From positions 466,047 through 530,046 of the forward strand of contig NZ_JH815209.1 in NCBI RefSeq assembly GCF_000296505.1: a stretch of DNA of 64,000 bases, in the 5' to 3' direction. This stretch comes from Schaalia turicensis ACS-279-V-Col4 (lineage in GTDB: Bacteria; Actinomycetota; Actinomycetes; Actinomycetales; Actinomycetaceae). Of the stretch, positions 15,960 through 25,210 are shown piece by piece. Every line of letters begins with the position of its first letter. Position 1 is the stretch's first letter. Position numbers and translations under genes: made by a program. The notes under the pieces are model-generated. The model was not told where the DNA came from and searched no databases. It saw nothing but the letters and a program-made list of their open reading frames with translations.

Positions 15960-18164
15960 TCATCTAGCTGCGCACATCCGGGCTTTCATGAGAACTTCGT
16001 CTGAAACGGCACCGGTTCCACCGAGAGCGACAACCTTCTTGGGTTTAACGTCCTTCAAGTAGTCGCAGACACTGGAGGGCAATGAAGCGGTTTCGGTCAA
16101 CAGACGAGGACCATCGGTGAGGGTGCCTGATGCAACACCATCCATGAAAACATCGCCACGGACAAGATAGACAATTGAAGGCTTTGTCGGATACGAGTGA
16201 CGCGCTGAAGCAACCGACGTGGAGTAGCGATCTGTCCCTCCGAGCGAGGTGGCGCCAGCAGCTAGGGACACCGAGCCCAGCTGATACTTCTTTCCACCCA
16301 GCTTTGATGCCAAAGAAGCAGACGCACTATCCAAGCCAACTCCCGGCTTCGCCAAGAGAATCGGCCCGTCTTCGGCGTTCGCAGCAACCAGAGCGTCAGC
16401 TGAACCAACCCCGTTCACACCCAAGCCATCTGCAACGTAAACCGCTGCGGATGTCGTGGGAAACACGTATGAAGCAACACGACGAGCAGTATCAAAACGA
16501 TCAGTTCCGCCCAAGCGCACTCGAGAAACACCCGGGAGCGAGTTCCAGAGCGAATCTGGCAAGACTCCGGTTCCACCAACCATGACGACCTTTGAAACAC
16601 CAAGGCGTCTCATTTCGTTGACTGTTTCAGGCTTCACTCCCCCGCGTGAAGCGAAGAGAATTGGCCCGTCTTTAACGACGCCGGCAGCCAAAGCATCAAC
16701 CGGCGACAGGCGGTTCACCAGATAGGCTGTCGTCGCTCCCGAGGGGAAACGTGCTTGCGAAATGGCAATTGCGGTGGAATCGCGGTCTGCGCCCGAAAGA
16801 CGTCCGCCTTCAGCGGGAACAGCTCTGGGAGTCTCCTGAACATTGCCTGCTCCGTCAATCCAAGCGTTGTTGCCTTTAACGAGGCTGGCAACAACCTTAC
16901 GCAGACGCGGAAGCTTGTCATAGAACGCTTGACCGGGGCACTCTGTTCCCCCGACGTCACGGTGGCCCGACAATGCTGGAATCCAACGACCGCCGGCTGG
17001 CTTACCCTGAACCCAGATACCCTTGTAGGGATCCGCGATACCGATTCGTTTAAAGAGCCACGCAGCGAGCTTTGCCACGGAGTTCTGAGCTACATATGGC
17101 GGTTCTTCGTAGACGAAGTTTCCGACAACAGAAATGCCCAGCGTGTTCGTGTTCGCACCGTAGGCATGACCGCCTTCGTAGAAGCCAGTCAAAGATCCTT
17201 CGCGACCTTCATATACGGTGCCATAGCGATCAACGAGGAAGTGGTAGCCCACATCGCCCCAACCACTCCCGTTGGCGTGAAAATTCCAAATACCCTTCAC
17301 CACCGTCGCGGCGCTTGCCTTAGAATAGCTGTTGTCCGAGGCAGTGTGGTGGATAACAACACCCTGAGGATTAATCGCTTCAGGAGTCCAACCTGACGAC
17401 CATGGCAGACCGTATTCGCCACGGGACAAAATATTCAGTCCCTGCATTCCAGTGTTGTACGAGGCGCCTCGTACACCAGTATTCACTGCACGCGCGTCTG
17501 GTTGCTCCTTGAAGTCAACCTTCTTCAACGAAGAACCAGAGCCAAGTTCATTTTCCTGGGTTTCGGTGTACACCACGCTCATATGAACGTTCCCCAGGGC
17601 CTGGACATCAGTATCAGTGCCCGGCGCCGCTTTCACGACAGCTTCGATTTTCGAGGCATTCTCAAGATAAATGGGATCCGTGCTCTGCGTCATTGTCTCA
17701 GCAACAGCATCCTCAAGTTCGACGTCTGTCCAGTCAGACCACATACCATCGGCTTCGCTTCGGTATGCGATCGTGACTGCGCCTTCTTTAATACCGTCTT
17801 CGAACACAACACCGGCAATAACAACACCTGAAGGAAGATCAGACGCGACGTGCAGAACAGATTCTTCGTTCTCTTCGGGAACTACTTCGGAAGCATTGTG
17901 AAGAGAGCGCTGTTCGACCTCAACAAGGAACGGATCTTCACTTTCGCCAGTTCCGTATTCACTTGGAGCGACTTTTTCTTCCATGGGAGCTTCAGCGATG
18001 TCTTCCATGCCATGAATATCAGCAATGGAAACCGTGGCAGGAGCAACATCCATGTCAGAGGGAAGAACTGAGTCAGTAGCAGTCGAAGGCGTCGATGGTT
18101 GAAGGGCAAGAGCGGCAGTTAACGCGCCCACACTCAGAAGCGACACAATAGACAATCGGCGCAC
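15960..18164 (-). CDS. PGRP-type N-acetylmuramoyl-L-alanine amidase with three cell-wall-binding repeats
   Basis: 734 residues. An N-terminal signal peptide (about 1-25), an acidic region of unknown role (26-245), then an amidase_2/PGRP domain (about 250-430) with the zinc ligands His272 or 273, His401 and Cys409 (VVIHHTAS, SGHRD, TECPG). Residues 455-734 form three CWB2 (PF04122-type) repeats, as in clostridial and corynebacterial wall proteins. It should cut the MurNAc-L-Ala bond and be held on the wall non-covalently. Start GTG 18164 has GGAG 5 nt upstream. Sits between glycan genes, without operon partner; the glycan recognised by CWB2 in Gram-positives is an anionic polymer. Confidence 0.9.
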   Translation of the reverse strand: MRRLSIVSLLSVGALTAALALQPSTPSTATDSVLPSDMDVAPATVSIADIHGMEDIAEAPMEEKVAPSEYGTGESEDPFLVEVEQRSLHNASEVVPEENEESVLHVASDLPSGVVIAGVVFEDGIKEGAVTIAYRSEADGMWSDWTDVELEDAVAETMTQSTDPIYLENASKIEAVVKAAPGTDTDVQALGNVHMSVVYTETQENELGSGSSLKKVDFKEQPDARAVNTGVRGASYNTGMQGLNILSRGEYGLPWSSGWTPEAINPQGVVIHHTASDNSYSKASAATVVKGIWNFHANGSGWGDVGYHFLVDRYGTVYEGREGSLTGFYEGGHAYGANTNTLGISVVGNFVYEEPPYVAQNSVAKLAAWLFKRIGIADPYKGIWVQGKPAGGRWIPALSGHRDVGGTECPGQAFYDKLPRLRKVVASLVKGNNAWIDGAGNVQETPRAVPAEGGRLSGADRDSTAIAISQARFPSGATTAYLVNRLSPVDALAAGVVKDGPILFASRGGVKPETVNEMRRLGVSKVVMVGGTGVLPDSLWNSLPGVSRVRLGGTDRFDTARRVASYVFPTTSAAVYVADGLGVNGVGSADALVAANAEDGPILLAKPGVGLDSASASLASKLGGKKYQLGSVSLAAGATSLGGTDRYSTSVASARHSYPTKPSIVYLVRGDVFMDGVASGTLTDGPRLLTETASLPSSVCDYLKDVKPKKVVALGGTGAVSDEVLMKARMCAAR

Positions 18165-18264
18165 AATTACTCCAAAACGCGGTGACAGATGTTGCTAGTG
18201 TGACACATGTTGTTAATGGAAACAATGTGAATTCATCGGTGTCACACCATTGAGCCCCTATGTG

Positions 18265-19248
18265 TTACAGGGTCACCGCGTACCCTTCGCGCGCAGACTC
18301 CAGTATCGCTTCCGTGACTCGTAGGGTCTCTAAAGCTTCACGCATCGAAACATGATTCGCCCCTATACCGTTGATCGCATCGCGGAAGTTCTCCTGTTCA
18401 ACAACAAGAGGTTCACGCTTATCAATCGCATAGCGAGTCACTGTTCCCTCACTGACACCCCTAAAAGCTGCCACTTGATCCCACTGAACAGGCGTCGAGC
18501 CGTTTTCGTAGAACGTCAGATCCGCCATCGCAGTATCGGCGACCAGGGCCCCCTTCTCTCCAACGACAATCGTCGTGCGATCTTTATAGGGAGAAAGCCA
18601 GTTGATCTGGTGGTTGACCAAGATGCCATTATCCAAACAGCCCGAAGCAACCAGCATGTCTTCATCTTCGCGCCCCGAACGATACGCCGTTTGGGCAAAG
18701 ATTGTCCGATAGCTACTCCCCGTCACCCACTGCGCAAGATCAATGTCGTGCGTTGCCAGATCCTTCACTACACCGACGTCGGAGATGCGCGCCGGAAAAG
18801 GTGATTGCCTCCTGGTTGAAATCTGAAAAATTCTTCCAAGCTGACCGCCAGCGATGCGCTGACGCATTTGCATGAGCGCAGGGTTACAGCGCTCAACGTA
18901 GCCAACAGCACCGATAACACCAGCATTATCGAATGCTTCAACGATCTTCTTGCCCGCTTCGTATGACGTGGCAAGTGGCTTTTCAACTAATGTGTGAACA
19001 CCTGCGTCAGCAAGGCTCAGTGCCACTTGCTCATGGAACACCGTCGGTACAGCAACGATCGCCGCATCAATACCTTGGGAAATCATGTCATCAACGCCCG
19101 GCAGAACTTTCATGCCATTGCCGACGCCAAAGCGATCTCCTGCTGGATCAACAAGGGCAACCAGCTCAACTCCATCGGTTTGTCGAGCAATACGAACGTG
19201 ATGGCGCCCCATTGAGCCAACGCCAACGATGCCCAAACGAATAGTCAT
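18265..19248 (-). CDS. wbpB: UDP-N-acetylglucosaminuronate 3-dehydrogenase (Gfo/Idh/MocA family)
   Basis: 327 residues. N-terminal Rossmann GVGSMGRHH, then VEKPLA with the catalytic Lys, and DLATHDIDLAQW with the conserved His/Asp, as in Gfo/Idh/MocA enzymes. Together with the aminotransferase and acetyltransferase immediately upstream it matches WbpB/WlbA, which oxidises C3 of UDP-GlcNAcA. Third gene of the operon, starting 7 bp after the wbpE stop; the ATG at 19248 has GAGG 5 nt upstream (the longer upstream reading overlaps wbpE and is rejected). Confidence 0.8.
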   Translation of the reverse strand: MTIRLGIVGVGSMGRHHVRIARQTDGVELVALVDPAGDRFGVGNGMKVLPGVDDMISQGIDAAIVAVPTVFHEQVALSLADAGVHTLVEKPLATSYEAGKKIVEAFDNAGVIGAVGYVERCNPALMQMRQRIAGGQLGRIFQISTRRQSPFPARISDVGVVKDLATHDIDLAQWVTGSSYRTIFAQTAYRSGREDEDMLVASGCLDNGILVNHQINWLSPYKDRTTIVVGEKGALVADTAMADLTFYENGSTPVQWDQVAAFRGVSEGTVTRYAIDKREPLVVEQENFRDAINGIGANHVSMREALETLRVTEAILESAREGYAVTL

Positions 19249-19255
19249 CGAAACC

Positions 19256-20356
19256 TCACGCCCCAGCGCGAGCAAGCGTGTTCACGGCTTCAACGATGCG
19301 TTCACGTTGCTGGTCGATCAAGGATGGATATACGGGCAACGACAATACCTCGCGCGCAGCGCGAAGCGTATTGTCGAGTTCGGTCGATGGCGCATAGGGT
19401 TTCAATGACTCAAGCCTATGATTCGGAATCGGGTAATACACTCCACTTCCCACTCCCCATTCCTCAGCCAATGCTTTCATGAAACGGTCTCGATCAGTAT
19501 CAATCAGACGAATCGTGTACTGGTGATATACGTGAGTCGCTCCCTCAGCGACACGAGGAACAATTACTCCTTCTAAATGAGTGTCAAAGAATGCGGCATG
19601 AGCTTGACGTTGCTTGGTCCACTGTCCGACTTTCGTCAATTGCACCCGCCCGATTGCCGCATGGATGTCGGTCATGCGGTTGTTCAAGCCAACCAGCTCA
19701 TTCGCATACCGTTGTTCCATACCTTGGTTACGCAAAAGACGAACGTTTCGTGCAATCGTCTGATCCGTTGTCGTCACCATGCCACCCTCACCGGATGTCA
19801 TGTTCTTCGTCGGATAGAAACTGAAAGCTCCAAATGCTCCAAATGTTCCAACGAATTGACCATAAAGCTGAGCCCCGTGTGCTTGGGCCGCGTCTTCAAA
19901 GAGCATAAGCGAGTATTTGTCCGCAAGCGCTTTCAGCTCATTCATCGGCGCCGGATGACCATAGAGGTGAACCGGCATAATGGCTTTCGTTCGCTCAGTG
20001 ATTGCATTTTCAACCGAAGCGGGACTCAGACAGAACGTGTCAAGATCAATGTCAGCAAAAACAGGCGTTGCTCCGGCGAGTACAACTGCATTGCCCGTTG
20101 CCGCGAAAGTAAACGACGGAACAATAACCTCGTCGCCGACGCCGACCCCCGATGCAAGAAGACCCAAATGAAGCGCAGAAGTTCCTGAATTAACGGCAAC
20201 GGCGTTGGCTCCACCGGCAAGCTGAGTTGAAAACTCGTTTTCAAATGCGGCGACTTCTTTACCCTGGGCAAGCATTCGAGAACGTAAAACTCGGCAGACA
20301 GCGTCTACTTCCTCTTCGCCGATAAGGGGTTGGGCGGCAGGAATCATTGCAGGCAT
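19256..20356 (-). CDS. wbpE: UDP-3-oxo-sugar aminotransferase (DegT/DnrJ/EryC1)
   Basis: 366 residues, fold type I PLP enzyme. The PLP-binding Lys is in SFYPTKNMTSGEGG, preceded by the AVNSGTSALHLGL and DAAQAHGA motifs of sugar aminotransferases. Matches WbpE/WlbC, which aminates the 3-keto group produced by WbpB using glutamate. The start overlaps the stop of the acetyltransferase gene in an ATGA, so expression is coupled. An internal ATG at 20347 (MIPAAQPLIG) is an alternative start. Confidence 0.85.
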   Translation of the reverse strand: MPAMIPAAQPLIGEEEVDAVCRVLRSRMLAQGKEVAAFENEFSTQLAGGANAVAVNSGTSALHLGLLASGVGVGDEVIVPSFTFAATGNAVVLAGATPVFADIDLDTFCLSPASVENAITERTKAIMPVHLYGHPAPMNELKALADKYSLMLFEDAAQAHGAQLYGQFVGTFGAFGAFSFYPTKNMTSGEGGMVTTTDQTIARNVRLLRNQGMEQRYANELVGLNNRMTDIHAAIGRVQLTKVGQWTKQRQAHAAFFDTHLEGVIVPRVAEGATHVYHQYTIRLIDTDRDRFMKALAEEWGVGSGVYYPIPNHRLESLKPYAPSTELDNTLRAAREVLSLPVYPSLIDQQRERIVEAVNTLARAGA

Positions 20357-20955
20357 CAGTCATCGTCTTTCGTCAGGACAGTATCGCCAACGACAGTGTA
20401 GGTTTCACCCGTCTTGGGGCAACGCAAACGCGACGGTTGCCCCTCAATCTCTTTCAGTGGAACGCCAGCCGTTCCTACCCAGCCAACCTGTCGGGCAGGA
20501 ACACCAGCGACAAGGGCATAGTCTGGAACATCTCGTGTAACAACAGCGCCTGCTGCAACCATCGCCCAACGACCAATTGAGACGGGAGCAACCACAACAG
20601 CTCGCGCGCCCACCGAAGCTCCATCCCCAATTGTGACGCCGACAGGTTGCCAATCATCAGCAGATTTGATGGAGCCATCTACGTTCACTGCTCGTGGAAA
20701 ATGATCGTTTGTCAGGACGACTGCTGGCCCAATAAAAACTCCGTCACCCAATAGGGCAGGTTCGTACACCAAGGCATAGTTCTGAACTTTGCAGTTAGCT
20801 CCCAGCCTGACGCCTTCGCCGATATACACGCCGCGACCGATGATGCAGTTCTCGCCCAGAATCGCGGCCTCGCGAATCTGAGCGCAATGCCAAACCGCGC
20901 ACGAAGGCGGAACTGAGGCGTTCTCGCTCACATCCGCGCTTGCTTGAATACTCAC
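20356..20955 (-). CDS. wbpD: UDP-3-amino-GlcNAcA N-acetyltransferase (left-handed beta-helix)
   Basis: 199 residues built of hexapeptide repeats (about residues 20-150), with TNDHFPRAVN and a short C-terminal CPKTGE segment seen in the WbpD/WlbB group. Known members acetylate the 3-amino group to give UDP-2,3-diacetamido-2,3-dideoxyglucuronate using acetyl-CoA. First gene of the operon; divergent from the dolichol-phosphate-mannose-synthase-like gene at 21076. Other sialic-acid O-acetyltransferase-like roles are less likely given the partners. Confidence 0.82.
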   Translation of the reverse strand: MSIQASADVSENASVPPSCAVWHCAQIREAAILGENCIIGRGVYIGEGVRLGANCKVQNYALVYEPALLGDGVFIGPAVVLTNDHFPRAVNVDGSIKSADDWQPVGVTIGDGASVGARAVVVAPVSIGRWAMVAAGAVVTRDVPDYALVAGVPARQVGWVGTAGVPLKEIEGQPSRLRCPKTGETYTVVGDTVLTKDDD

Positions 20956-21075
20956 CGGTCATCCTTTCATAGGCAACACTCCTACTGTACCGGCGACGTT
21001 TCTTTCCTCTCAATGCTCTTCACCCCCATACACTCACGTCGCCACGCTGCATATAAGAGTGCGAGAATAGCGGTC

Positions 21076-21756
21076 ATGAGGATTGATGACGATACGTGGA
21101 TCATCATCCCTACGTACAACGAGGGACAGATGATCGGCACCGTTATCGATGCTTTGATGCCTTATTTTTCTCGGATTCTCTGTGTAGACGACGGGTCAAA
21201 CGATGATTCTGCCAAGGTCGCCCGCTCACATGGAGCCACTGTCATTACCCACCCGATTAATCTTGGTCAGGGCGCAGCTCTCCAAACAGGAATCGAATGG
21301 GTGAAGACTCACACATCGGCGCGCTGGATTGTCACTTTTGATGCTGACGGTCAACACGATCCGAAAGATGCTCGTTCAATGGTGGAATACGGGAAAGAGA
21401 ATCAGCTGGGTTTCGTGCTTGGATCTCGTTTCTTAGGAAGAAACGGCAAGTCCGTCCCGCTACTACGTCGCATTGCTCTAAGAACAGTGGCATTCATTTC
21501 CGGTCTACTCGGGGGGCTTCGCCTGTCGGATGCACACAACGGGCTTCGAGCTCTGAACCGTGATGCTTTTAGCCACGTGCACCTGCATCACAACCGCATG
21601 GCACACGCCTCGGAGATTAATTCTCAGTTGGCACGCACTCACTTGCCTTATGCTGAGTACCCGGTCCACATCACGTATTCGGACTATTCACAAGCTAAGG
21701 GACAATCCCTTTTAAACGGCGTCAACATTCTTGTTGATCTTATGTGGGAGCGATGA
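21076..21756 (+). CDS. DPM1/GtrB-like family 2 glycosyltransferase
   Basis: 226 residues with IIIPTYNEGQMIGT, VDDGSNDDS, NLGQGAALQTGI and FDADGQHDP, all signatures of polyprenyl-phosphate glycosyl transferases (dolichyl-phosphate mannose synthase, GtrB). It probably charges undecaprenyl phosphate with a single sugar for extracytoplasmic transfer. ATG 21076 is preferred because it just precedes the first beta strand. A GAGAAT hexamer 7 nt upstream would suit a leaderless transcript. The stop overlaps the DUF2304 gene, its usual partner. Confidence 0.85.
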   Translation: MRIDDDTWIIIPTYNEGQMIGTVIDALMPYFSRILCVDDGSNDDSAKVARSHGATVITHPINLGQGAALQTGIEWVKTHTSARWIVTFDADGQHDPKDARSMVEYGKENQLGFVLGSRFLGRNGKSVPLLRRIALRTVAFISGLLGGLRLSDAHNGLRALNRDAFSHVHLHHNRMAHASEINSQLARTHLPYAEYPVHITYSDYSQAKGQSLLNGVNILVDLMWER

Positions 21757-22190
21757 TGACAGAGTATTTTCTTATCCGCGCTCTACTGATCATCGGTCTT
21801 GTCCTTGTCACGTGGCTACTGGTTCGCCCAGTTCAAAGCCAATCGCATCTTGCCGTACAACGGCTACTGATCCTCGTCATCGTTATCTTTGCCATCATCA
21901 CAATTGTGTATCCGCCACTTCTGAACCAGATTGCGCGGGCTGTCGGTGTAGAACGGGGTATTAACCTTTTGGTCTACGCCCTCATTATCTGTGTACTCGC
22001 CCAGATGAGCGCGTCGTATCGCAATTCCATGGCGCTGGAAAAACGAATCACTCTTCTTGCCCGTGAAGTCGCGCTTCGCAACGACCCACCTTCACGCGAA
22101 TCCTCTCTGAGGACGCATACTCACACCAACGACGAGCCTGGGAATCCCTCAAGTGAGCCAAGTACCACTCTGAACAACACGGGCGATTAA
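21753..22190 (+). CDS. DUF2304 membrane protein
   Basis: About 145 residues with three or four hydrophobic helices in the first 95 residues and a charged, probably cytoplasmic tail (ALEKRITLLAREVALR coil). Proteins of this family regularly follow DPM1/GtrB-like glycosyltransferases and are thought to anchor or flip their products; the role is not established. ATG 21753 overlaps the upstream stop (ATGATGA); ATG 21756 is equally possible and better spaced from GGGAG at 21746-21750. Confidence 0.8.
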   Translation: MMTEYFLIRALLIIGLVLVTWLLVRPVQSQSHLAVQRLLILVIVIFAIITIVYPPLLNQIARAVGVERGINLLVYALIICVLAQMSASYRNSMALEKRITLLAREVALRNDPPSRESSLRTHTHTNDEPGNPSSEPSTTLNNTGD

Positions 22191-22252
22191 AAACGCCACT
22201 TTTGGGTGCCCAACCGCCGAAAACGCTTCTATTCACGCTACGATCGACACCG

Positions 22253-23569
22253 ATGAGTAAAAAAACGTTGAAGAATCGGGCAAACCTGGTTCAGCATGCC
22301 GCACGGAACCCCTTCCGTTTTGGTGTTCTGCGAACCGTGCTCGCATCTCTTTTGACCGTGACGCTATTCGTTGGCTCCACTGCGGCTTTCGTCTATCGAA
22401 GCCTTGCCAATCAGGTGAAGAACGCGTCGCTGGATATTTCCGCGCTTGAGACACCTCAATCCACCAAACCAGAACCAATGAAGCTCATCGATGCTTATGT
22501 GGGACAACCGATCAATATTCTTGTCTCCGGTGTCGACTCACGCTATAACCAAAGCTCTGACTACGGTGACGCCGAAGAACTGACGACGATTCAGTCCGAC
22601 ACGACGATGATCGCCCATATTTCCGCCGATCGTTCGGAAGTCACATTTGTCTCCATTCCTCGCGATCTTCTGACCGATATCCCTTCGTGTATGCGTTCAG
22701 ATGGTTCGATTACGTCGTCGTACTACGGAATGTTTAACTCAGCATTTGCAATGGGTGCCGGTACAAACGATCTGGCAGGTGGCGTTGCCTGTACCAAAGC
22801 AACGGTCGAAAAACTGACCGGTTTAACGATTGACGGATTCATTGTTGTTGACTTCACCGGCTTTAAAGGGTTGATCAATGCTGTCGGTGGCGTGTGGCTA
22901 GATATTCCTGAAGAAATGTACGATCCCGCGTCCGGTCTCGATCTTGAGGCAGGGTGCCAGTACCTCGACGCGAATAGCGCACTAGCGTACGCGCGCGCTC
23001 GTAAAAATGTCGGCGATGGTTCAGATATTTCTCGTATTGGACGCCAGCAACAGCTGGTCGCGGCAGCGCTTCGTGAACTTTTGTCCCGAAACTTTATTAC
23101 TGATTTCCCCGCCCTGATTTCTTTCGTTCAGGCAGCAATTGCTTCTCTTACAGTGTCACCGAACTTCGGCGACATTAACGCTGATGCCGGTCTGTTTGCC
23201 TCCATGCTGAAGTTGCAGGCATCGAACATTCGCTTCACAACGATGCCGTGGGCTGAAGCCCCCGAGGATCCCAACCGAGTGATTGAGATTGAATACCTTT
23301 CGCGACCATTGTGGCAGGCATTAGCAACTGACACTCAGCTACCGGGAGGTACAGAGTACACAGACGGGACCGGGGCTCAAATGACGATCCCTTATGAAGA
23401 CGCAACTGCTGATTCCACTCAATCAGTTGCTCAGGCTTCTTCCTCCTCTTCCGGCGGAGTCATTGAAGAACAAGATGAATCCGACACGACTGCCGTGTCA
23501 GATACTGCATCATCTGCTTCCACCGACACCGCTCAATCTGTCCCTGCAACCTGTCCTCCGAACCGATGA
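22253..23569 (+). CDS. LCP-family glycan-peptidoglycan ligase (LytR-CpsA-Psr)
   Basis: 438 residues: cytoplasmic start, one membrane helix (about 24-47), then an extracytoplasmic LCP domain with GVDSR, SDTTMIAHI and SIPRDL (the Arg binds the pyrophosphate of the polyprenyl donor), followed by a Ser/Thr/Glu-rich tail after residue 380. LCP enzymes transfer wall teichoic acid, capsule or arabinogalactan-like glycans from undecaprenyl carriers to peptidoglycan. TACGAT at 22239-22244 lies 8 nt before ATG 22253, fitting a leaderless start. Overlaps the second LCP gene by 4 bp (ATGA at 23566). Confidence 0.88.
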   Translation: MSKKTLKNRANLVQHAARNPFRFGVLRTVLASLLTVTLFVGSTAAFVYRSLANQVKNASLDISALETPQSTKPEPMKLIDAYVGQPINILVSGVDSRYNQSSDYGDAEELTTIQSDTTMIAHISADRSEVTFVSIPRDLLTDIPSCMRSDGSITSSYYGMFNSAFAMGAGTNDLAGGVACTKATVEKLTGLTIDGFIVVDFTGFKGLINAVGGVWLDIPEEMYDPASGLDLEAGCQYLDANSALAYARARKNVGDGSDISRIGRQQQLVAAALRELLSRNFITDFPALISFVQAAIASLTVSPNFGDINADAGLFASMLKLQASNIRFTTMPWAEAPEDPNRVIEIEYLSRPLWQALATDTQLPGGTEYTDGTGAQMTIPYEDATADSTQSVAQASSSSSGGVIEEQDESDTTAVSDTASSASTDTAQSVPATCPPNR

Positions 23570-25125
23570 GCACCGAACCTCCCTCTTTCGTCCCTTCATC
23601 TGGTCGTCAGCGTCCTACACGCGCGGATGTAAAGAAGGTGAATGGCGAGACACGCCACCCTGATTCTCCGGGCATTCCTCGCCTCTCTGTCGAACAGCGA
23701 GCTATTTCGTCCTCAGCATCGGGATCAGATTCGAAGGATCAGGTTCTTCAGCGCCCCGTTATTCGGCTCCCTGAACGCCCTCGTGTCAGCGGTATTGCGG
23801 CAGACGATGCCGAACCGCATGCGTGGCGAATCGGATCAGAATCAGCAGATGAACAGATGCCGAAGCGTTCTTTGCTCCCAACAACCGCTGACCAACCTGC
23901 TGAAAACCTTCCTCCATCTTTTGCTCCCGGACGCAAACATCGCGTGGGGCGAAACTCAGATTCAAGCGAGCATCGGCAAACAGCAAATCCCCCTGCTTAT
24001 ACTCCGGGTCGCACGATGTCGAAGCCTAGCGGGATCACTCATACTCCACGTACTCAGGAATCTCGCCAACGTGGAATGTCAACAACCACGTCTTCTGTTC
24101 AACGCTTTCAACCACGGGGTCAATCAACGAATGCCGTCTCTTCGAAAGCGTCGCTTCGTCACCCTGTAGCACCAAAGAAACGTTCTGCTCATTGGGGACG
24201 CAAACTCGTCTCCCTTGTGGTCGCCCTTTTTGTTCTGATCGTTGCGTGGGGAGCTTTTTTGGTGTGGGATGCTAATTCTCACCTTGGCCGAACGAACGCT
24301 TTGACAAGCGAAACGAATACGCCCGGTACAACCTATCTTTTAGCGGGATCTGATTCCCGCGCAGACGGCGCAGTTCAGGATGATTTTGACGGGAATGATC
24401 GCTCGGACACCATTATGTTGATTCACGTCGCGCAGAATGGTCAAGCAACAGCCCTCTCCATCCCGCGCGACAGCTACGTGGAGATCCCCGGCTATGGCTG
24501 GGACAAGATCAATGCTTCTTTCGCATATGGTGGAGCAAATCTGCTGACACAGACAGTTGAAAATCTGACCGGATTGCACGTTGATCACTATGTTCAGATC
24601 GGCATGGGTGGCGTTGCGAATATTGTCGACGCCGTTGGCGGAATCAATGTATGTTTCGACGGTGATGTCAGCGATGATCCTTCTGGGCTTGTCTGGCAAG
24701 CTGGATGTAGCGACGTTGATGGGATGACAGCCCTAGCCTTCTCACGTATGCGCTACTCGGATCCGAAGGGCGATATTGGTCGTGCTGAGCGGCAGCGCCA
24801 GGTGATTTCAAAAGTTATTGACAAGTCCGCAAGCATCGGAACATTTGTTAACCCTGCACGTACTTTGCGCCTTGAGCGAGCTGGCTCTGAGTCCTTCACT
24901 GTTGATGAGGATTCGTCCGTTGTCGATGTTGCGAAGCTTGTTTTGGCCTTCCGCTCTGCATCGAATAACGGATTGATCGGTGCGCCCCCAATCGACGAGA
25001 TTAGCTATCAGACTGATATGGGTACCTCTGCTGTCCTTCTTGAAGGAACAACAGCTCCTGATTTCTTTGAGAAGCTGCGTTCAGGCGCACTCTCCATCGA
25101 AGATTTCAATATCATCAATGGTTAA
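23566..25125 (+). CDS. LCP-family glycan ligase with long N-terminal cytoplasmic tail
   Basis: 519 residues. The first 205 residues are low-complexity, rich in Ser, Pro, Arg and Gln and look disordered; a membrane helix spans about 212-235; the LCP domain follows from about 255 with LLAGSDSRAD, RSDTIMLIHV and LSIPRDSYVE. Same reaction as the preceding gene. Two LCP enzymes in one operon suggest two glycan substrates or partial redundancy, as in corynebacteria and streptococci. The tail could hold phosphorylation or protein-binding sites (inference). Translationally coupled to the first LCP gene. Confidence 0.88.
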   Translation: MSTEPPSFVPSSGRQRPTRADVKKVNGETRHPDSPGIPRLSVEQRAISSSASGSDSKDQVLQRPVIRLPERPRVSGIAADDAEPHAWRIGSESADEQMPKRSLLPTTADQPAENLPPSFAPGRKHRVGRNSDSSEHRQTANPPAYTPGRTMSKPSGITHTPRTQESRQRGMSTTTSSVQRFQPRGQSTNAVSSKASLRHPVAPKKRSAHWGRKLVSLVVALFVLIVAWGAFLVWDANSHLGRTNALTSETNTPGTTYLLAGSDSRADGAVQDDFDGNDRSDTIMLIHVAQNGQATALSIPRDSYVEIPGYGWDKINASFAYGGANLLTQTVENLTGLHVDHYVQIGMGGVANIVDAVGGINVCFDGDVSDDPSGLVWQAGCSDVDGMTALAFSRMRYSDPKGDIGRAERQRQVISKVIDKSASIGTFVNPARTLRLERAGSESFTVDEDSSVVDVAKLVLAFRSASNNGLIGAPPIDEISYQTDMGTSAVLLEGTTAPDFFEKLRSGALSIEDFNIING

Positions 25126-25160
25126 TTCTCAGTTTCAAGCTGAAGATAATGCAACGGTGT

Positions 25161-25191
25161 GCGGGGGATGGTCGTAACGACCATCCCCCGC
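25161..25191. terminator. Bidirectional terminator
   Basis: Perfect 14-bp GC-rich stem (25161-25174 / 25178-25191), 3-nt loop, between the convergent LCP operon and galE. Confidence 0.85.
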
Positions 25192-25210
25192 ACCGCAAGT
25201 AATCGAAGAC

